From Eutreptiella sp. 'Long Island Sound 2002' (taxonomy: Eukaryota > Euglenozoa > Euglenophyceae > Eutreptiales > Eutreptiaceae): a stretch of DNA of 64,000 bases. Shown one piece after another: positions 18,945 through 31,600 of this stretch. How positions within the stretch are numbered: the first letter of the stretch is position 1; each line of letters begins with the position of its first letter. A program made the position numbers and the translations under genes. Under the pieces are notes generated by a model. The model was not told the origin of the DNA. It ran no database searches and was given only the letters and a program-made list of their open reading frames with translations. The stretch covers positions 40,378,090 to 40,442,089 of the forward strand of contig OZ038382.1 of assembly GCA_964036045.1 (NCBI GenBank), given 5' to 3'.

Positions 18945-19669
18945 GAAAGATGTCCTTGAATTATGCCCTAGGTCTTTTGATGTATTCCTGCAAGTTGGTT
19001 TTGTAGTTCAAAACCCCAAACCAAAGCAGCAAGTAGAGCAAGGACTGAATATGGATCGAATCAATGAAATCAATGATTGGTTTTGGAATCCAGTGTAACA
19101 CAGAAGGGCTGCAGATAGACAAAGCAGGTATATGAACATAGATTCAATCACAAATGGATAAAGCAAAAGGTTTTATATGAAAATTGGTCAGACTCTAGCC
19201 TCAGAGGTTGCAATAGGCACTTCATGTGCACTCTTTTGGGTGAAATGGTGCTGGTTAGGACTGAGGGGCATAGATGTCAGGACCACACAGAAAATGACTT
19301 GGCCAAGCAACTGAATTCAGAAACAGTTACAAAGTAGGACCACAATAAGTGGTAGAATCAATTGAGTATAGGGGTCTTGGGGTGGGAGACCACTTAGGCT
19401 TAACCTCCAAGGCCCACAAGCATGGAATGCCTGATTTATTTTGGTATGAGCTCCATGAAGGAAGGTACCTCCGCTCAGTTGAGTGGTAGGGGTGAACTTC
19501 ATGGGGGGGCTAGGGTCACAACCCTAGTTACCTTGAGAAAGTGTACTTTAGGCTACAAAAGAGAGATAAAAACACTTAAGTTTGTCTCAGCATCAACAAA
19601 GGGTTTTAAGGGGGGCTTAGCCTGGATCAAGCCCTCCAAGAAAGACATGGCAGTGACTTTTTCTTACTC
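18945..19669 (-). repeat. 5' LTR of element 2 (right copy)
   Basis: Direct repeat of 8556-9280. In element orientation it holds U3 with a TATAAAA box (19171-19177) that should drive transcription leftwards into gag. The outer edge is followed by the AGCT duplication at 19670, and the inner edge by the primer-binding site. Confidence 0.95.
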
Positions 19670-19673
19670 AGCT
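19670..19673. other. Target-site duplication AGCT, right copy (element 2)
   Basis: AGCT directly outside the right LTR, matching 8551-8554. The satellite monomer continues from here with CCCCCTTCAGGG. Confidence 0.8.
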
Positions 19674-22600
19674 CCCCCTTCAGGGTTCCGGGAAGGCATT
19701 AGACGACAATTTAGAAGCGTCATGTTCCATATTTTTGCAAAAAAGTTTCATTTTGGTACGCCACATTTATTGGATTTTCAGGTTGCTGCGTGGTGGTTGG
19801 CTAGGCTGTACGCGTGCTTTCGTAAGGTGGCACCTTTGGCCCTACCCGTTGAAGTTTTCGCTCTGGTCCACTGCCACCACACACCCACACTGCCATTGCA
19901 CCCCCCGCCACCCCCGCGCGCGCGCTCGCTCGCCTCGTCTCGTCAAGCCAAGGCATGGCTGGCTTGGTTTGGCATGGTATGGTATGGTATGGCTTGGTGC
20001 GAGAGCCAGGTGCTTTCATAATGAAGTGCGGTGATACCTGCCGACACAATATCTCAAAATTGAATTCGGGACTTTCTGTCAAGTTATTGCAGCTCCCCCT
20101 TCAGGGTTCCGGGAAGGCATTAGGCGACAATTTAGAAGGGGCATGTTCCATATTTTTGCAAAAAAGTTTCATTTTGGTACGCCACATTTATTGGATTTTC
20201 ATGTTGCTGCGTGGTGGTTGGCTAGGCTGTACGCGTGCTTTCGTAAAGTGGCACCTTCCGCCCTACCCGTTGAAGTTTTCGCTTTGGTCCACTGCCACCA
20301 CACACCCACACTGCCATTGCACCCCCCGCCACCCCCGTGCGCGCGCTCGCTCGCCTCGTCTCGTCAAGCCAAGGCATGGCTGGCTTGGCTTGGCATGGTA
20401 TGGTATGGTATGGCTTGGTGCGAGAGCCAGGTGATTTCATAATGAAGTGCGGTGATACTTGCCGAGACAATATCTCAAAATTGAATTCGGGACTTTCTGT
20501 CAAGTTATTGCAGCTCCCCCTTCAGGGTTCCGGGAAGGCATTAGGCGACAATTTAGAAGGGGCATGTTCCATATTTTTGCAAAAAGGTTCATTTTGGTAC
20601 GCCACATTTATTGGATTTTCATGTTGCTGCGTGGTGGTTGGCTAGGCTGTACGCGTGCTTTCGTATAGTGGCACCTTTGGCCCTACCCGTTGAAGTTTTC
20701 GCCTTGGTCCACTGCCACCACACACCCACACTGCCATTGCACCCCCCGCCACCCCCGCGCGCGCGCTCGCTCGCCTCGTCTCGTCAAGCCAAGGCATGGC
20801 TGGCTTGGCTTGGCATGGTATGGTATGGTATGGCTTGGTGCGAGAGCCAGGTGCTTTCATAATGAAGTGCCGTGATACTTGCCGACACAATATCTCAAAA
20901 TTGAATTCGGGACTTTTTGTCAAGTTATTGCAGCTCCCCCTTCAGGGTTCCGGGAAGGCATTAGACAACAATTTAGAAGGGGCATGTTCCATATTTTTGC
21001 AAAAAGGTTTCATTTTGATACGCCACATTTATTGGATTTTCAGGTTGCTGCGTGGTGGTTGGCTAGGCTGTACGGGTGCTTTCGTAAGGTGGCACCTTTG
21101 GCCCTACCCGTTGAAGTTTTCGCTCTGGTCCACTGCCACCACACACCCACACTGCCATTGCACCCCCCGCCAGCCCCGCGCGCGCGCTCGCTCGCCTCGT
21201 CTCGTCAAGCCAAGGCATGGCTGGCTTGGCTTGGCATGGTATGGTATGGTATGGCTTGGTGCGAGAGCCAGGTGCTTTCATAATGAAGTGCGGTGATACC
21301 TGCCGACACAATATCTCAAAATTGAATTCGGGACTTTTTGTCAAGTTATTGCAGCTCCCCCTTCAGGGTTCCGGGAAGGCATTAGACGACAATTTAGAAG
21401 CGGCATGTTCCATATTTTTGCAAAGAAGTTTCATTTTGGTACGCCACATTTATTGGATTTTCAGGTTGCTGCGTGGTGGTTGGCTAGGCTGTACGCGTGC
21501 TTTCGTAAGGTGGCACCTTTGGCCCTACCCGTTGAAGTTTTCGCTTTGGTCCACTGCCACCACACACCCACACTGCCATTGCAGGCCCCGCCACCCCCGC
21601 GCGCGCGCTCACTCGCCTCGTCTCGTCAAGCCAAGGCATGGCTGGCTTGGCTTGGCATGGTATGGTATGGTATGGCTTGGTGCGAGAGCCAGGTGCTTTC
21701 ATAATGAAGTGCGGTGATACTTGCCGACACAATATCTCAAAATTGAATTCGGGACTTTTTGTCAAGTTATTGCAGCTCCCCCTTCAGGGTTCCCGGAAGG
21801 CATTAGACGACAATTTAGAAGCGGCATGTTCCATATTTTTGCAAAACAGGTTCATTTTGGTACGCCACATTTATTGGATTTTCAGGTTGCTGCGTGGTGG
21901 TTGGCTAGGCTGTACGCGTGCTTTCGTAAAGTGGCACCTTTGGCCCTACCCGTTGAAGTTTTCGCTTTGGTCCACTGCCACCACACACCCACACTGCCAT
22001 TGCACCCCCCGCCACCCCCGCGCGCGCGCTCGCTCGTCTCGTCTCCTCAAGCCAAGGCATGGCTGGCCTGGCTTGGCATGGTATGGTATGGTATGGCTTG
22101 GTGCGAGAGCCAGGTGCTTTCATTATGAAGTGCGGTGATACCTGCCGACACAATATCTCAAAATTGAAGTCGGGACTTTTTGTCAAGTTATTGCAGCTCC
22201 CCCTTCAGGGTTCCGGGAAGGCATTAGACGACAATTTAGAAGCGGCATGCTCCATATTTTTGCAAAAAAGTTTCATTTTGGTACGCCACATTTATTGGAT
22301 TTTCAGGTTGCTGCGTGGTGGTTGGCTAGGCTGTACGCGTGCTTTCGTAAGGTGGCACCTTTGGCCCTACCCGTTGAAGTTTTCGCTCTTGTCCACTGCC
22401 AGCACACACCCACACTGCCATTGCACCCCCCGCCACCCCCGCGCGCGCGCTCGCTCGCCTCGTCTCGTCAAGCCAAGGCATGGCTGGCTTGGCTTGGCAT
22501 GGTATGGTATGGTATGGCTTGGTGCGAGAGCCAGGTGCTTTCATAATGAAGTGCGGTGATACTTGCCGAGACAATATCTCAAAATTGAATTGGGGACTTT

Positions 22601-25600
22601 CTGTCAAGTTATTGCAGCTCCCCCTTCAGGGTTCCGGGGAGGCATTAGGCAACAATTTAGAAGGGGCATGTCCCATATTTTTGCAAAAAAATTTCATTTT
22701 GGTACGCCACATTTATTGGATTTTCATGTTGCTGCGTGGTGGTTGGCTAGGCTGTACGCCTGCTTTCGTAAAGTGGCACCTTTGGCCCTACCCGTTGAAG
22801 TTTTCGCTTTGGTCCACTGCCACCACACACCAACACTGCCATTGCACCCCCCGCCACCCCCGCGCGCGCGCGCGCTCGCCTCGTCTCGTCAAGCCAAGGC
22901 ATGGCTGGCTTGGCTTGGCATGGTATGGTATGGTATGGCTTGGTGCGAGAGCCAGGTGCTTTCATAATGAAGTGCGGTGATACTTGCCGAGACAATATCT
23001 CAAAATTGAATCCGGGACTTTCTGTCAAGTTATTGCAGCTCCCCCTTCAGGGTTCCGGGAAGGCATTAGGCGACAATTTAGAAGGGGCATGTTCCATATT
23101 TTTGCAAAAAAGCTTCATTTTGGTACGCCACATTTATTGGATTCTCATGTTGCTGCGTGGTGGTTGGCTAGGCTGTACGCGTGCTTTCGTAAAGTGGCAC
23201 CTTTGGCCCTATCCGTTGAAGTTTTCGCTCTGGTCCACTGCCACCACACACCCACACTGCCATTGCACCCCCCGCCACCCCCGCGCGCGCGCTCGCTCGC
23301 CTCGTCTCGTCAAGCCAAGGCATGGCTGGCTTGGCTTGGCATGGTATGGTATGGTATGGCTTGGTGCGAGAGCCAGGTGCTTTCATGATGAACTGCGGTG
23401 ATACTTGCCGACACAATATCTCAAAATTGAATTCGGGACTTTTTGTCAAGTTATTGCAGCTCCCCTTTCAGGGTTCCGGGAAGGCATTAGGCGACAATTT
23501 AGAAGGGGCATGTTCCATATTTTTGCAAAAAAGTTTCATTTTGGTACGCCACATTTATTGGATTTTCAGGTTGCTGCGTGGTGGTTGGCTAGGCTGTACG
23601 CGTGCTTTCGTAAGGTGGCACCTTTGGCCCTACCCGTTGAAGTTTTCGCTCTGGTCCACTGCCACCACACACCCACAGTGCCATTGCACCCCCCGCCACC
23701 CCCGCGCGCGCGCTCGCTCGCCTCGTCTCGTCAAGCCATGGCATGGCTGGCTTGGCTTGGCATGGTATGGTATGGTATTGCTTGGTGCGAGAGCCAGGTG
23801 CTTTCATAATGAAGTGCGGTGATACCTGCCGACACAATATCTCAAAATTGAATTCGGGACTTTTTGTCAAGTTATTGCAGCTCCCCCTTCAGGGTTCCGG
23901 GAGGGCATTAGACGACAATTTAGAAGGGGCATGTTCCATATTTTTGCAAAAAAGTTTCATTTTGGTACGCCACGTTTATTGGATTTTCAGGTTGCTGCGT
24001 GGTGGTTGGCTAGGCTGTACGCGTGCTTTCGCAAGGTGGCACCTTTGGCCCTACCCGTTGAAGTTTTCGCTCTGGTCCACTGCCACCACACACCCACACT
24101 GCCATTGCACCCCCCGCCACCCCCGCGCGCGCGCTCGCTCGCCTCGTCTCGTCAAGCCAAGGCATGGCTGGCTTGGCTTGGCATGGTATGGTATGGTATG
24201 GCTTGGTGCGAGAGCCAGGTGCTTTCATAATGAAGTGCGGTGATACCTGCCGACACAATATCTCAAAATTGAATTCGGGACTTTCTGTCAAGTTATTGCA
24301 GCTTCCCCTTCAGGGTTCCCGGAAGACATTAGGCGACAATTTGGAAGGGGCATGTTCCATATTTTTGCAAAAAAGTTTCATTTTGGTACGCCACATTTAT
24401 TGGATTTTCATGTTGCTGCGTGGTGGTTGGCTAGGCTGTACGCGTGCTTTCGTAAAGTGGCACCTTTGGCCCTACCCGTTGAAGTTTTCGCTTTGGTCCA
24501 CTGCCACCACACACCCACACTGCCATTGCACCCCCCGCAACCCCCGCGCGCGCGCTCGCTCGCCTCGTCTCGTCAAGCCAAGGCATGGCTGGCTTGGCTT
24601 GGCATGGTATGGTATGGTATGGCTTGGTGCGAGAGCCAGGTGCTTTCATAATGAAGTGCGGTGATACCTGCCGACACAATATCTCAAAATTGAATTCGGG
24701 ACTTTTTGTCAAGTTATTGCAGCTCCCCCTTCAGGGTTCCGGGAGGGCATTAGACGACAATTTAGAAGGGGCATGTTCCATATTTTTGCAAAAAAGTTTC
24801 ATTTTGGTACGCCACATTTATTGGATTTTCAGGTTGCTGCGTGGTAGTTGGCTAGGCTGTACGCGTGCTTTCGTAAGGTGGCACCTTTGGCCCTGCCCGT
24901 TGAAGTTTTCGCTCTGGTCCACTGGCACCACACACCCACACTGCCATTGCACCCCCCGCCACCCCCGCGCGCGCGCTCGCTCGCCTCGTCTCGTCAAGCC
25001 AAGGCATGGCTGGCTTGGCTTGGCATGGTATGGTATGGTATGGCTTGGTGCGAGAGCCAGGTGCTTTCATAATGAAGTGCGGTGATACCTGCCGACACAA
25101 TATCTCAAAATTGAATTCGGGACTTTCTGTCAAGTTATTGCAGCTCCCCCTTCAGGGTTCCGGGAAGACATTAGGCGACAATTTAGAAGGGGCATGTTCC
25201 ATATTTTTGCAAAAAAGTTTCATTTTGGTACGCCACATTTATTGGATTTTCATGTTGCTGCGTGGTGGTTGGCTAGGCTGTACGCGTGCTTTCGTAAAGT
25301 GGCACCTTTGGCCCTACCCGTTGAAGTTTTCGCTTTGGTCCACTGCCACCACACACCCACACTGCCATTGCACCCCCCGCCACCCCCGCGCGCGCGCTCG
25401 CTCGCCTCGTCTCGTCAAGCCAAGGCATGGCTGGCTTGGCTTGGCATGGTATGGTATGGTATGGCTTGGTGCGAGAGCCAGGTGCTTTCATAATGAAGTG
25501 CGGTGATACCTGCCGACACAACATCTCAAAATTGAATTCGGGACTTTTTGTCAAGTTATTGCAGCTCCCCCTTCGGGTTCCGGGAAGGCATTAGACGACA

Positions 25601-28600
25601 ATTTAGAAGGGGCATGTTCCATATTTTTGCAAAAAAGTTTCATTTTGGTACGCCACATTTATTGGATTTTCAGGTTGCTGCGTGGTGGTTGGCTAGGCTG
25701 TACGCGTGCTTTCGTAAGGTGGCACCTTTGGCCCTACCCGTTGAAGTTTTCGCTCTGGTCCACTGCCACCACACACCCACACTGCCATTGCACCCCCCGC
25801 CACCCCCGCGCGCGCGCTCGCTCGCCTCGTCTCGTCAAGCCAAGGCATGGCTGGCTTGGCTTGGCATGGTATGGTATGGTATGGCTTGGTGCGAGAGCCA
25901 GGTGCTTTCATAATGAAGTGCGGTGATACTTGCCGACACAATATCTCAAAATTGAATTCGGGACTTTCTGTCAAGTTATTGCAGCTCCCCCTTCAGGGTT
26001 CCGGGAAGGCATTAGGCGACAATTTAGAAGGGGCATGTTCCATATTTTTGCAAAAAGGTTTCATTTTGGTACGCCACGTTTATTGGATTTTCAGGTTGCT
26101 GCGTGGTGGTTGGCTAGGCTGTACGCGTGCTTTCGTAAGGTGGCACCTTTGGCCCTACCCGTTGAAGTTTTCGCTCTGGTCCACTGCCACCACACACCAA
26201 CACTGCCATTGCACCCCCCGCCACCCCCGCGCGCGCGCTCGCTCGCCTCGTCTCGTCAAGCCAAGGCATGGCTGGCTTGGCTTGGCATGGTATGGTATGG
26301 TATGGCTTGGTGCGAGAGACAGGTGCTTTAATAATGAAGTGCGGTGATACCTGCCGACACAATATCTCAAAATTGAATTCGGGACTTTCTGTCAAGTTAT
26401 TGCAGCTCCCCCTTCAGGGTTCCCGGAAGACATTAGGCGACAATTTAGAAGGGGCATGTTCCATATTTTTGCAAAAAAGTTTCATTTTGGTACGCCACAT
26501 TTATTGGATTTTCATGTTGCTGCGTGGTGGTTGGCTAGGCTGTACGCGTGCTTTCGTAAAGTGGCACCTTTGGCCCTACCCGTTGAAGTTTTTGCTTTGG
26601 TCCACTGCCACCACACACCCACACTGCCATTGCACCCCCCCCAACCCCCGCGCGCGCGCTCGCTCGCCTCGTCTCGTCAAGCCAAGGCATGGCTGGCTTG
26701 GCTTGGCATGGTATGGTATGGTATGGCTTGGTGCGAGAGCCAGGTGCTTTCATAATGAAGTGCGGTGATACCTGCCGACACAATATCTCAAAATTGAATT
26801 CGGGACTTTTTGTCAAGTTATTGCAGCTCCCCCTTCAGGGTTCCGGGAAGGCATTAGACGACAATTTAGAAGGGGTATGTTCCATATTTTTGCAAAAAAG
26901 TTTCATTTTGGTACGCCACATTTATTGGATTTTCAGGTTGCTGCGTGGTAGTTGGCTAGGCTGTACGCGTGCTTTCGTAAGGTGGCACCTTTGGCCCTAC
27001 CCGTTGAAGTTTTTGCTCTGGTCCACTGCCACCACACACCCACACTGCCATTGCACCCCCCTGCCACCCCCGCGCGCGCGCTCGCTCGCCTCGTCTCGTC
27101 AAGCCAAGGCATGGCTGGCTTGGCTTGGCATGGTATGGTATGGTATGGCTTGGTGCGAGAGCCAGGTGCTTTCATAATGAAGTGCGGTGATACCTGCCGA
27201 CACAATATCTCAAAATTGAATTCGGGACTTTCTGTCAAGTTATTGCAGCTCCCCCTTCAGGGTTCCGGGAAGACATTAGGCGACAATTTAGAAGGGGCAT
27301 GTTCCATATTTTTGCAAAAAAGTTTCATTTTGGTACGCCACATTTATTGGATTTTCATGTTGCTGCGTGGTGGTTGGCTAGGCTGTACGCGTGCTTTCGT
27401 AAAGTGGCACCTTTGGCCCTACCCGTTGAAGTTTTCGCTTTGGTCCACTGCCACCACACACCCACACTGCCATTGCACCCCCCGCCACCCCCGCGCGCGC
27501 GCTCGCTCGCCTCGTCTCGTCAAGCCAAGGCATGGCTGGCTTGGCTTGGCATGGTATGGTATGGTATGGCTTGGTGCGAGAGCCAGGTGCTTTCATAATG
27601 AAGTGCGGTGATACCTGCCGACACAATATCTCAAAGTTGAATTCGGGACTTTTTGTCAAGTTATTGCAGCTCCCCCTTCAGGGTTCCGGGAAGGCATTAG
27701 ACGACAATTTAGAAGGGGCATGTTCCATATTTTTGCAAAAAAGTTTCATTTTGGTACGCCACATTTATTGGATTTTCAGGTTGCTGCGTGGTGGTTGGCT
27801 AGGCTGTACGCGTGCTTTCGTAAGGTGGCACCTTTGGCCCTACCCGTTGAAGTTTTCGCTCTGGCCCACTGCCACCACACACCCACACTGCCATTGCACC
27901 CCCCGCCACCCCCGCGCGCGCGCTCGCTCGCCTCGTCTCGTCAAGCCAAGGCATGGCTGGCTTGGCTTGGCATGGTATGGTATGGTATGGCTTGGTGCGA
28001 GAGCCAGGTGCTTTCATAATGAAGTGCGGTGAAACTTGCCGAGACAATATCTCAAAATTGAATTCGGGACTTTCTGTCAAGTTATTGCAGCTCCCCCTTC
28101 AGGGTTCCGGGAAGGCATTAGGCGACAATTTAGAAGGGGCATGTTCCATATTTTTGCAAAAAGGTTTCATTTTGGTACGCCACATTTATTGGATTTTCAG
28201 GTTGCTGCGTGGTGGTTGGCTAGGCTGTACGCGTGCTTTCGTAAAGTGGCACCTTTGGCCCTACCCGTTGAAGTTTTCGCTTTGGTCCACTGCCACCACA
28301 CACCCACACTGCCATTGCACCCCCAGCCACCCCCGCGCGCGCGCTCGCTCGCCTCGTCTCGTCAAGCCAAGGCATGGCTGGCTTGGCTTGGCATGGTATG
28401 GTATGGTATGGCTTGGTGCGAGAGCCAGGTGCTTTCATAATGAAGTGCGGTGATACCTGCCGACACAATATCTCAAAATTGAATTCGGGACTTTTTGTCA
28501 AGTTATTGCAGCTCCCCCTTCAGGGTTCCGGGAAGGCATTAGACGACAATTTAGAAGGGGCATGTTCCATATTTTGCAAAAAAGTTTCATTTTGGTACGC

Positions 28601-31600
28601 CACATTTATTGGATTTTCAGGTTGCTGCGTGGTGGTTGGCTAGGCTGTACGCGTGCTTTCGTAAGGTGGCACCTTTGGCCCTACCCGTTGAAGTTTTCGC
28701 TTTGGTCCACTGCCACCACACACCCACACTGCCATTGCACCCCCCGCCACCCCCGCGCGCGCGCTCGCTCGCCTCGTCTCGTCAAGCCAAGGCATGGCTG
28801 GCTTGGCTTGGCATGGTATGGTATGGTATGGCTTGGTGCGAGAGCCAGGTGCTTTCATAATGAAGTGCGGTGATACTTGCCGAGACAATATCTCAAAATT
28901 GAATTCGGGACTTTCTGTCAAGTTATTGCAGCTCCCCCTTCAGGGTTCTGGGAAGGCATTAGGCGACAATTTAGAAGGGGCATGTTCCATATTTTTGCAA
29001 AAAAGTTTCATTTTGGTACGCCACATTTATTGGATTTTCATGTTGCTGCGTGGTGGTTGGCTAGGCTGTACGCGTGCTTTCGTAAGGTGGCACCTTTGGC
29101 CCTACCCGTTGAAGTTTTCGCTTTGGTCCACTGCCACCACACACCGACACTGCCATTGCACCCCCCGCCACCCCCGCGCGCGCGCTCGCTCGCCTCGTCT
29201 CGTCAAGCCAAGGCATGGCTGGCTTGGCTTGGCATGGTATGGTATGGTATGGCTTGGTGCGAGAGCCAGGTGCTTTCATAATGAAGTGCGGTGATACTTG
29301 CCGAGACAATATCTCAAAATTGAATTCGGGACTTTCTGTCAAGTTATTGCAGCTCCCCCTTCAGGGTTCCGGGAAGGCATTAGGTGACAATTTAGAAGGG
29401 GCATGTTCCATATTTTTGCAAAAAAGTTTCATTTTGGTACGCCACATTTATTGGATTTTCATGTTGCTGCGTGGCGGTTGGCTAGGCTGTACGCCTGCTT
29501 TCGTAAAGTGGCACCTTTGGCCCTACCCGTTGAAGTTTTCGCTTTGGTCCACTGCCACCACACACCAACACTGCCATTGCACCCCCTGCCACCCCCGCGC
29601 GCGCGCGCGCTCGCCTCGTCTCGTCAAGCCAAGGCATGGCTGGCTTGGCTTGGCATGGTATGGTATGGTATGGCTTGGTGCGAGAGCCAGGTGCTTTCAT
29701 AATGAAGTGCGGTGATACTTGCCGAGACAATATCTCAAAATTGAATTCGGGACTTTCTGTCAAGTTATTGCAGCTCCCCCTTCAGGGTTCCGGGAAGGCA
29801 TTAGGCGACAATTTAGAAGGGGCATGTTCCATATTTTTGCAAAAAAGCTTCATTTTGGTACGCCACATTTATTGGATTTTCATGTTGCTGCGTGGTGGTT
29901 GGCTAGGCTGTACGCGTGCTTTCGTAAAGTGGCACCTTTGGCCCTACCCGTTGAAGTTTTCGCTCTGGTCCACTGCCACCACACACCCACACTGCCATTG
30001 CACCCCCCGCCACCCCCGCGCGCGCGCTCGCTCGCCTCGTCTCGTCAAGCCAAGGCATGGCTGGCTTGGCTTGGCATGGTATGGTATGGTATGGCTTGGT
30101 GCGAGAGCCAGGTGCTTTCATAATGAAGTGCGGTGATACTTGCCGACACAATATCTCAAAATTGAATTCGGGACTTTTTGTCAAGTTATTGCAGCTCCCC
30201 CTTCAGGGTTCCGGGAAGGCATTAGGCGACAATTTAGAAGGGGCATGTTCCATATTTTTGCAAAAAAGTTTCATTTTGGTACGCCACATTTATTGGATTT
30301 TCAGGTTGCTGCGTGGTGGTTGGCTAGGCTGTACGCGTGCTTTCGTAAGGTGGCACCTTTGGCCCTACCCGTTGAAGTTTTCGCTCTGGTCCACTGCCAC
30401 CACACACTCACAGTGCCATTGCACCCCCCGCCACCCCCGCGCGCGCGCTCGCTCGCCTCGTCTCGTCAAGCCATGGCATGGCTGGCTTGGCTTGGCATGG
30501 TACGGGATGGTATGGCTTGGTGCGAGAGCCAGGTGCTTTCATAATGAAGTGCGGTGATACCTGCCGACACAATATCTCAAAATTGAATTCGGGACTTTTT
30601 GTCAAGTTATTGCAGCTCCCCCTTCAGAATTCCGGGAGGGCATTAGACGACAATTTAGAAGGGGCATGTTCCATATTTTTGCTAAAAAGTTTCATTTTGG
30701 TACGCCACGTTTATTGGATTTTCATGTTGCTGCGTGGTGGTTGGCTAGGCTGTACGCGTGCTTTCGTAAGGTGGCACCTTTGGCCCTACCCGTTGAAGTT
30801 TTCGCTCTGGTCCACTGCGACCACACACCCACACTGCCATTGCACCCCCCGCCACCCCCGCGCGCGCGCTCGCTCGCCTCGTCTCGTCAAGCCAAGGCAT
30901 GGCTGGCTTGGCTTGGCATGGTATGGTATGGTATGGCTTGGTGCGAGAGCCAGGTGCTTTCATAATGAAGTGCGGTGATACCTGCCGACACAATATCTCA
31001 AAATTGAATTCGGGACTTTCTGTCAAGTTATTGCAGCTCCCCCTTCAGGGTTCCCGGAAGACATTAGGCGACAATTTAGAAGGGGCATGTTCCATATTTT
31101 TGCAAAAAAGTTTCATTTTGGTACGCCACATTTATTGGATTTTCATGTTGCTGCGTGGTGGTTGGCTAGGCTGTACGCGTGCTTTCGTAAAGTGGCACCT
31201 TTGGCCCTACCCGTTGAAGTTTTCGCTTTCGTCCACTGCCACCACACACCCACACTGCCATTGCACCCCCCGCAACCCCCGCGCGCGCGCTCGCTCGCCT
31301 CGTCTCGTCAAGCCAAGGCATGGCTGGCTTGGCTTGGCATGGTATGGTATGGTATGGCTTGGTGCGAGAGCCAGGTGCTTTCATAATGAAGTGCGGTGAT
31401 ACCTGCCGACACAATATCTCAAAATTGAATTCGGGACTTTTTGTCAAGTTATTGCAGCTCCCCCTTCAGGGTTCCGGGAAGGCATTAGACGACAATTTAG
31501 AAGGGGCATGTTCCATATTTTTGCAAAAAAGTTTCATTTTGGTACGCCACATTTATTGGATTTTCAGGTTGCTGCGTGGTAGTTGGCTAGGCTGTACGCG

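Larger units (their letters stand above)
8555..19669 (-). mobile_element. Element 2: complete Ty3/gypsy chromovirus nested in the satellite
   Basis: Two direct LTRs (8556-9280 and 18945-19669, offset 10,389 bp) enclose an internal region with, on the - strand, a primer-binding site, gag, protease, NPPF module, RT, RNase H, integrase and chromodomain. The element is flanked by an AGCT duplication and splits one satellite monomer exactly. The LTRs differ at only two positions I could find (A/C at 8849 vs 19238, C/G at 9063 vs 19452), so insertion is recent. Despite this, gag is broken, stop codons separate gag from pol, and the RT catalytic motif is changed, so this copy probably cannot move alone. 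Internal length is about 9.66 kb, long for a Ty3 element because of a 2.6-kb noncoding zone behind pol. Confidence 0.96.

Noticed and set aside
20150-20180. Spliced-leader relic (CATTTTGG shared with the dinoflagellate leader)
   Set aside because: Only eight bases agree; the flanking leader bases are absent.
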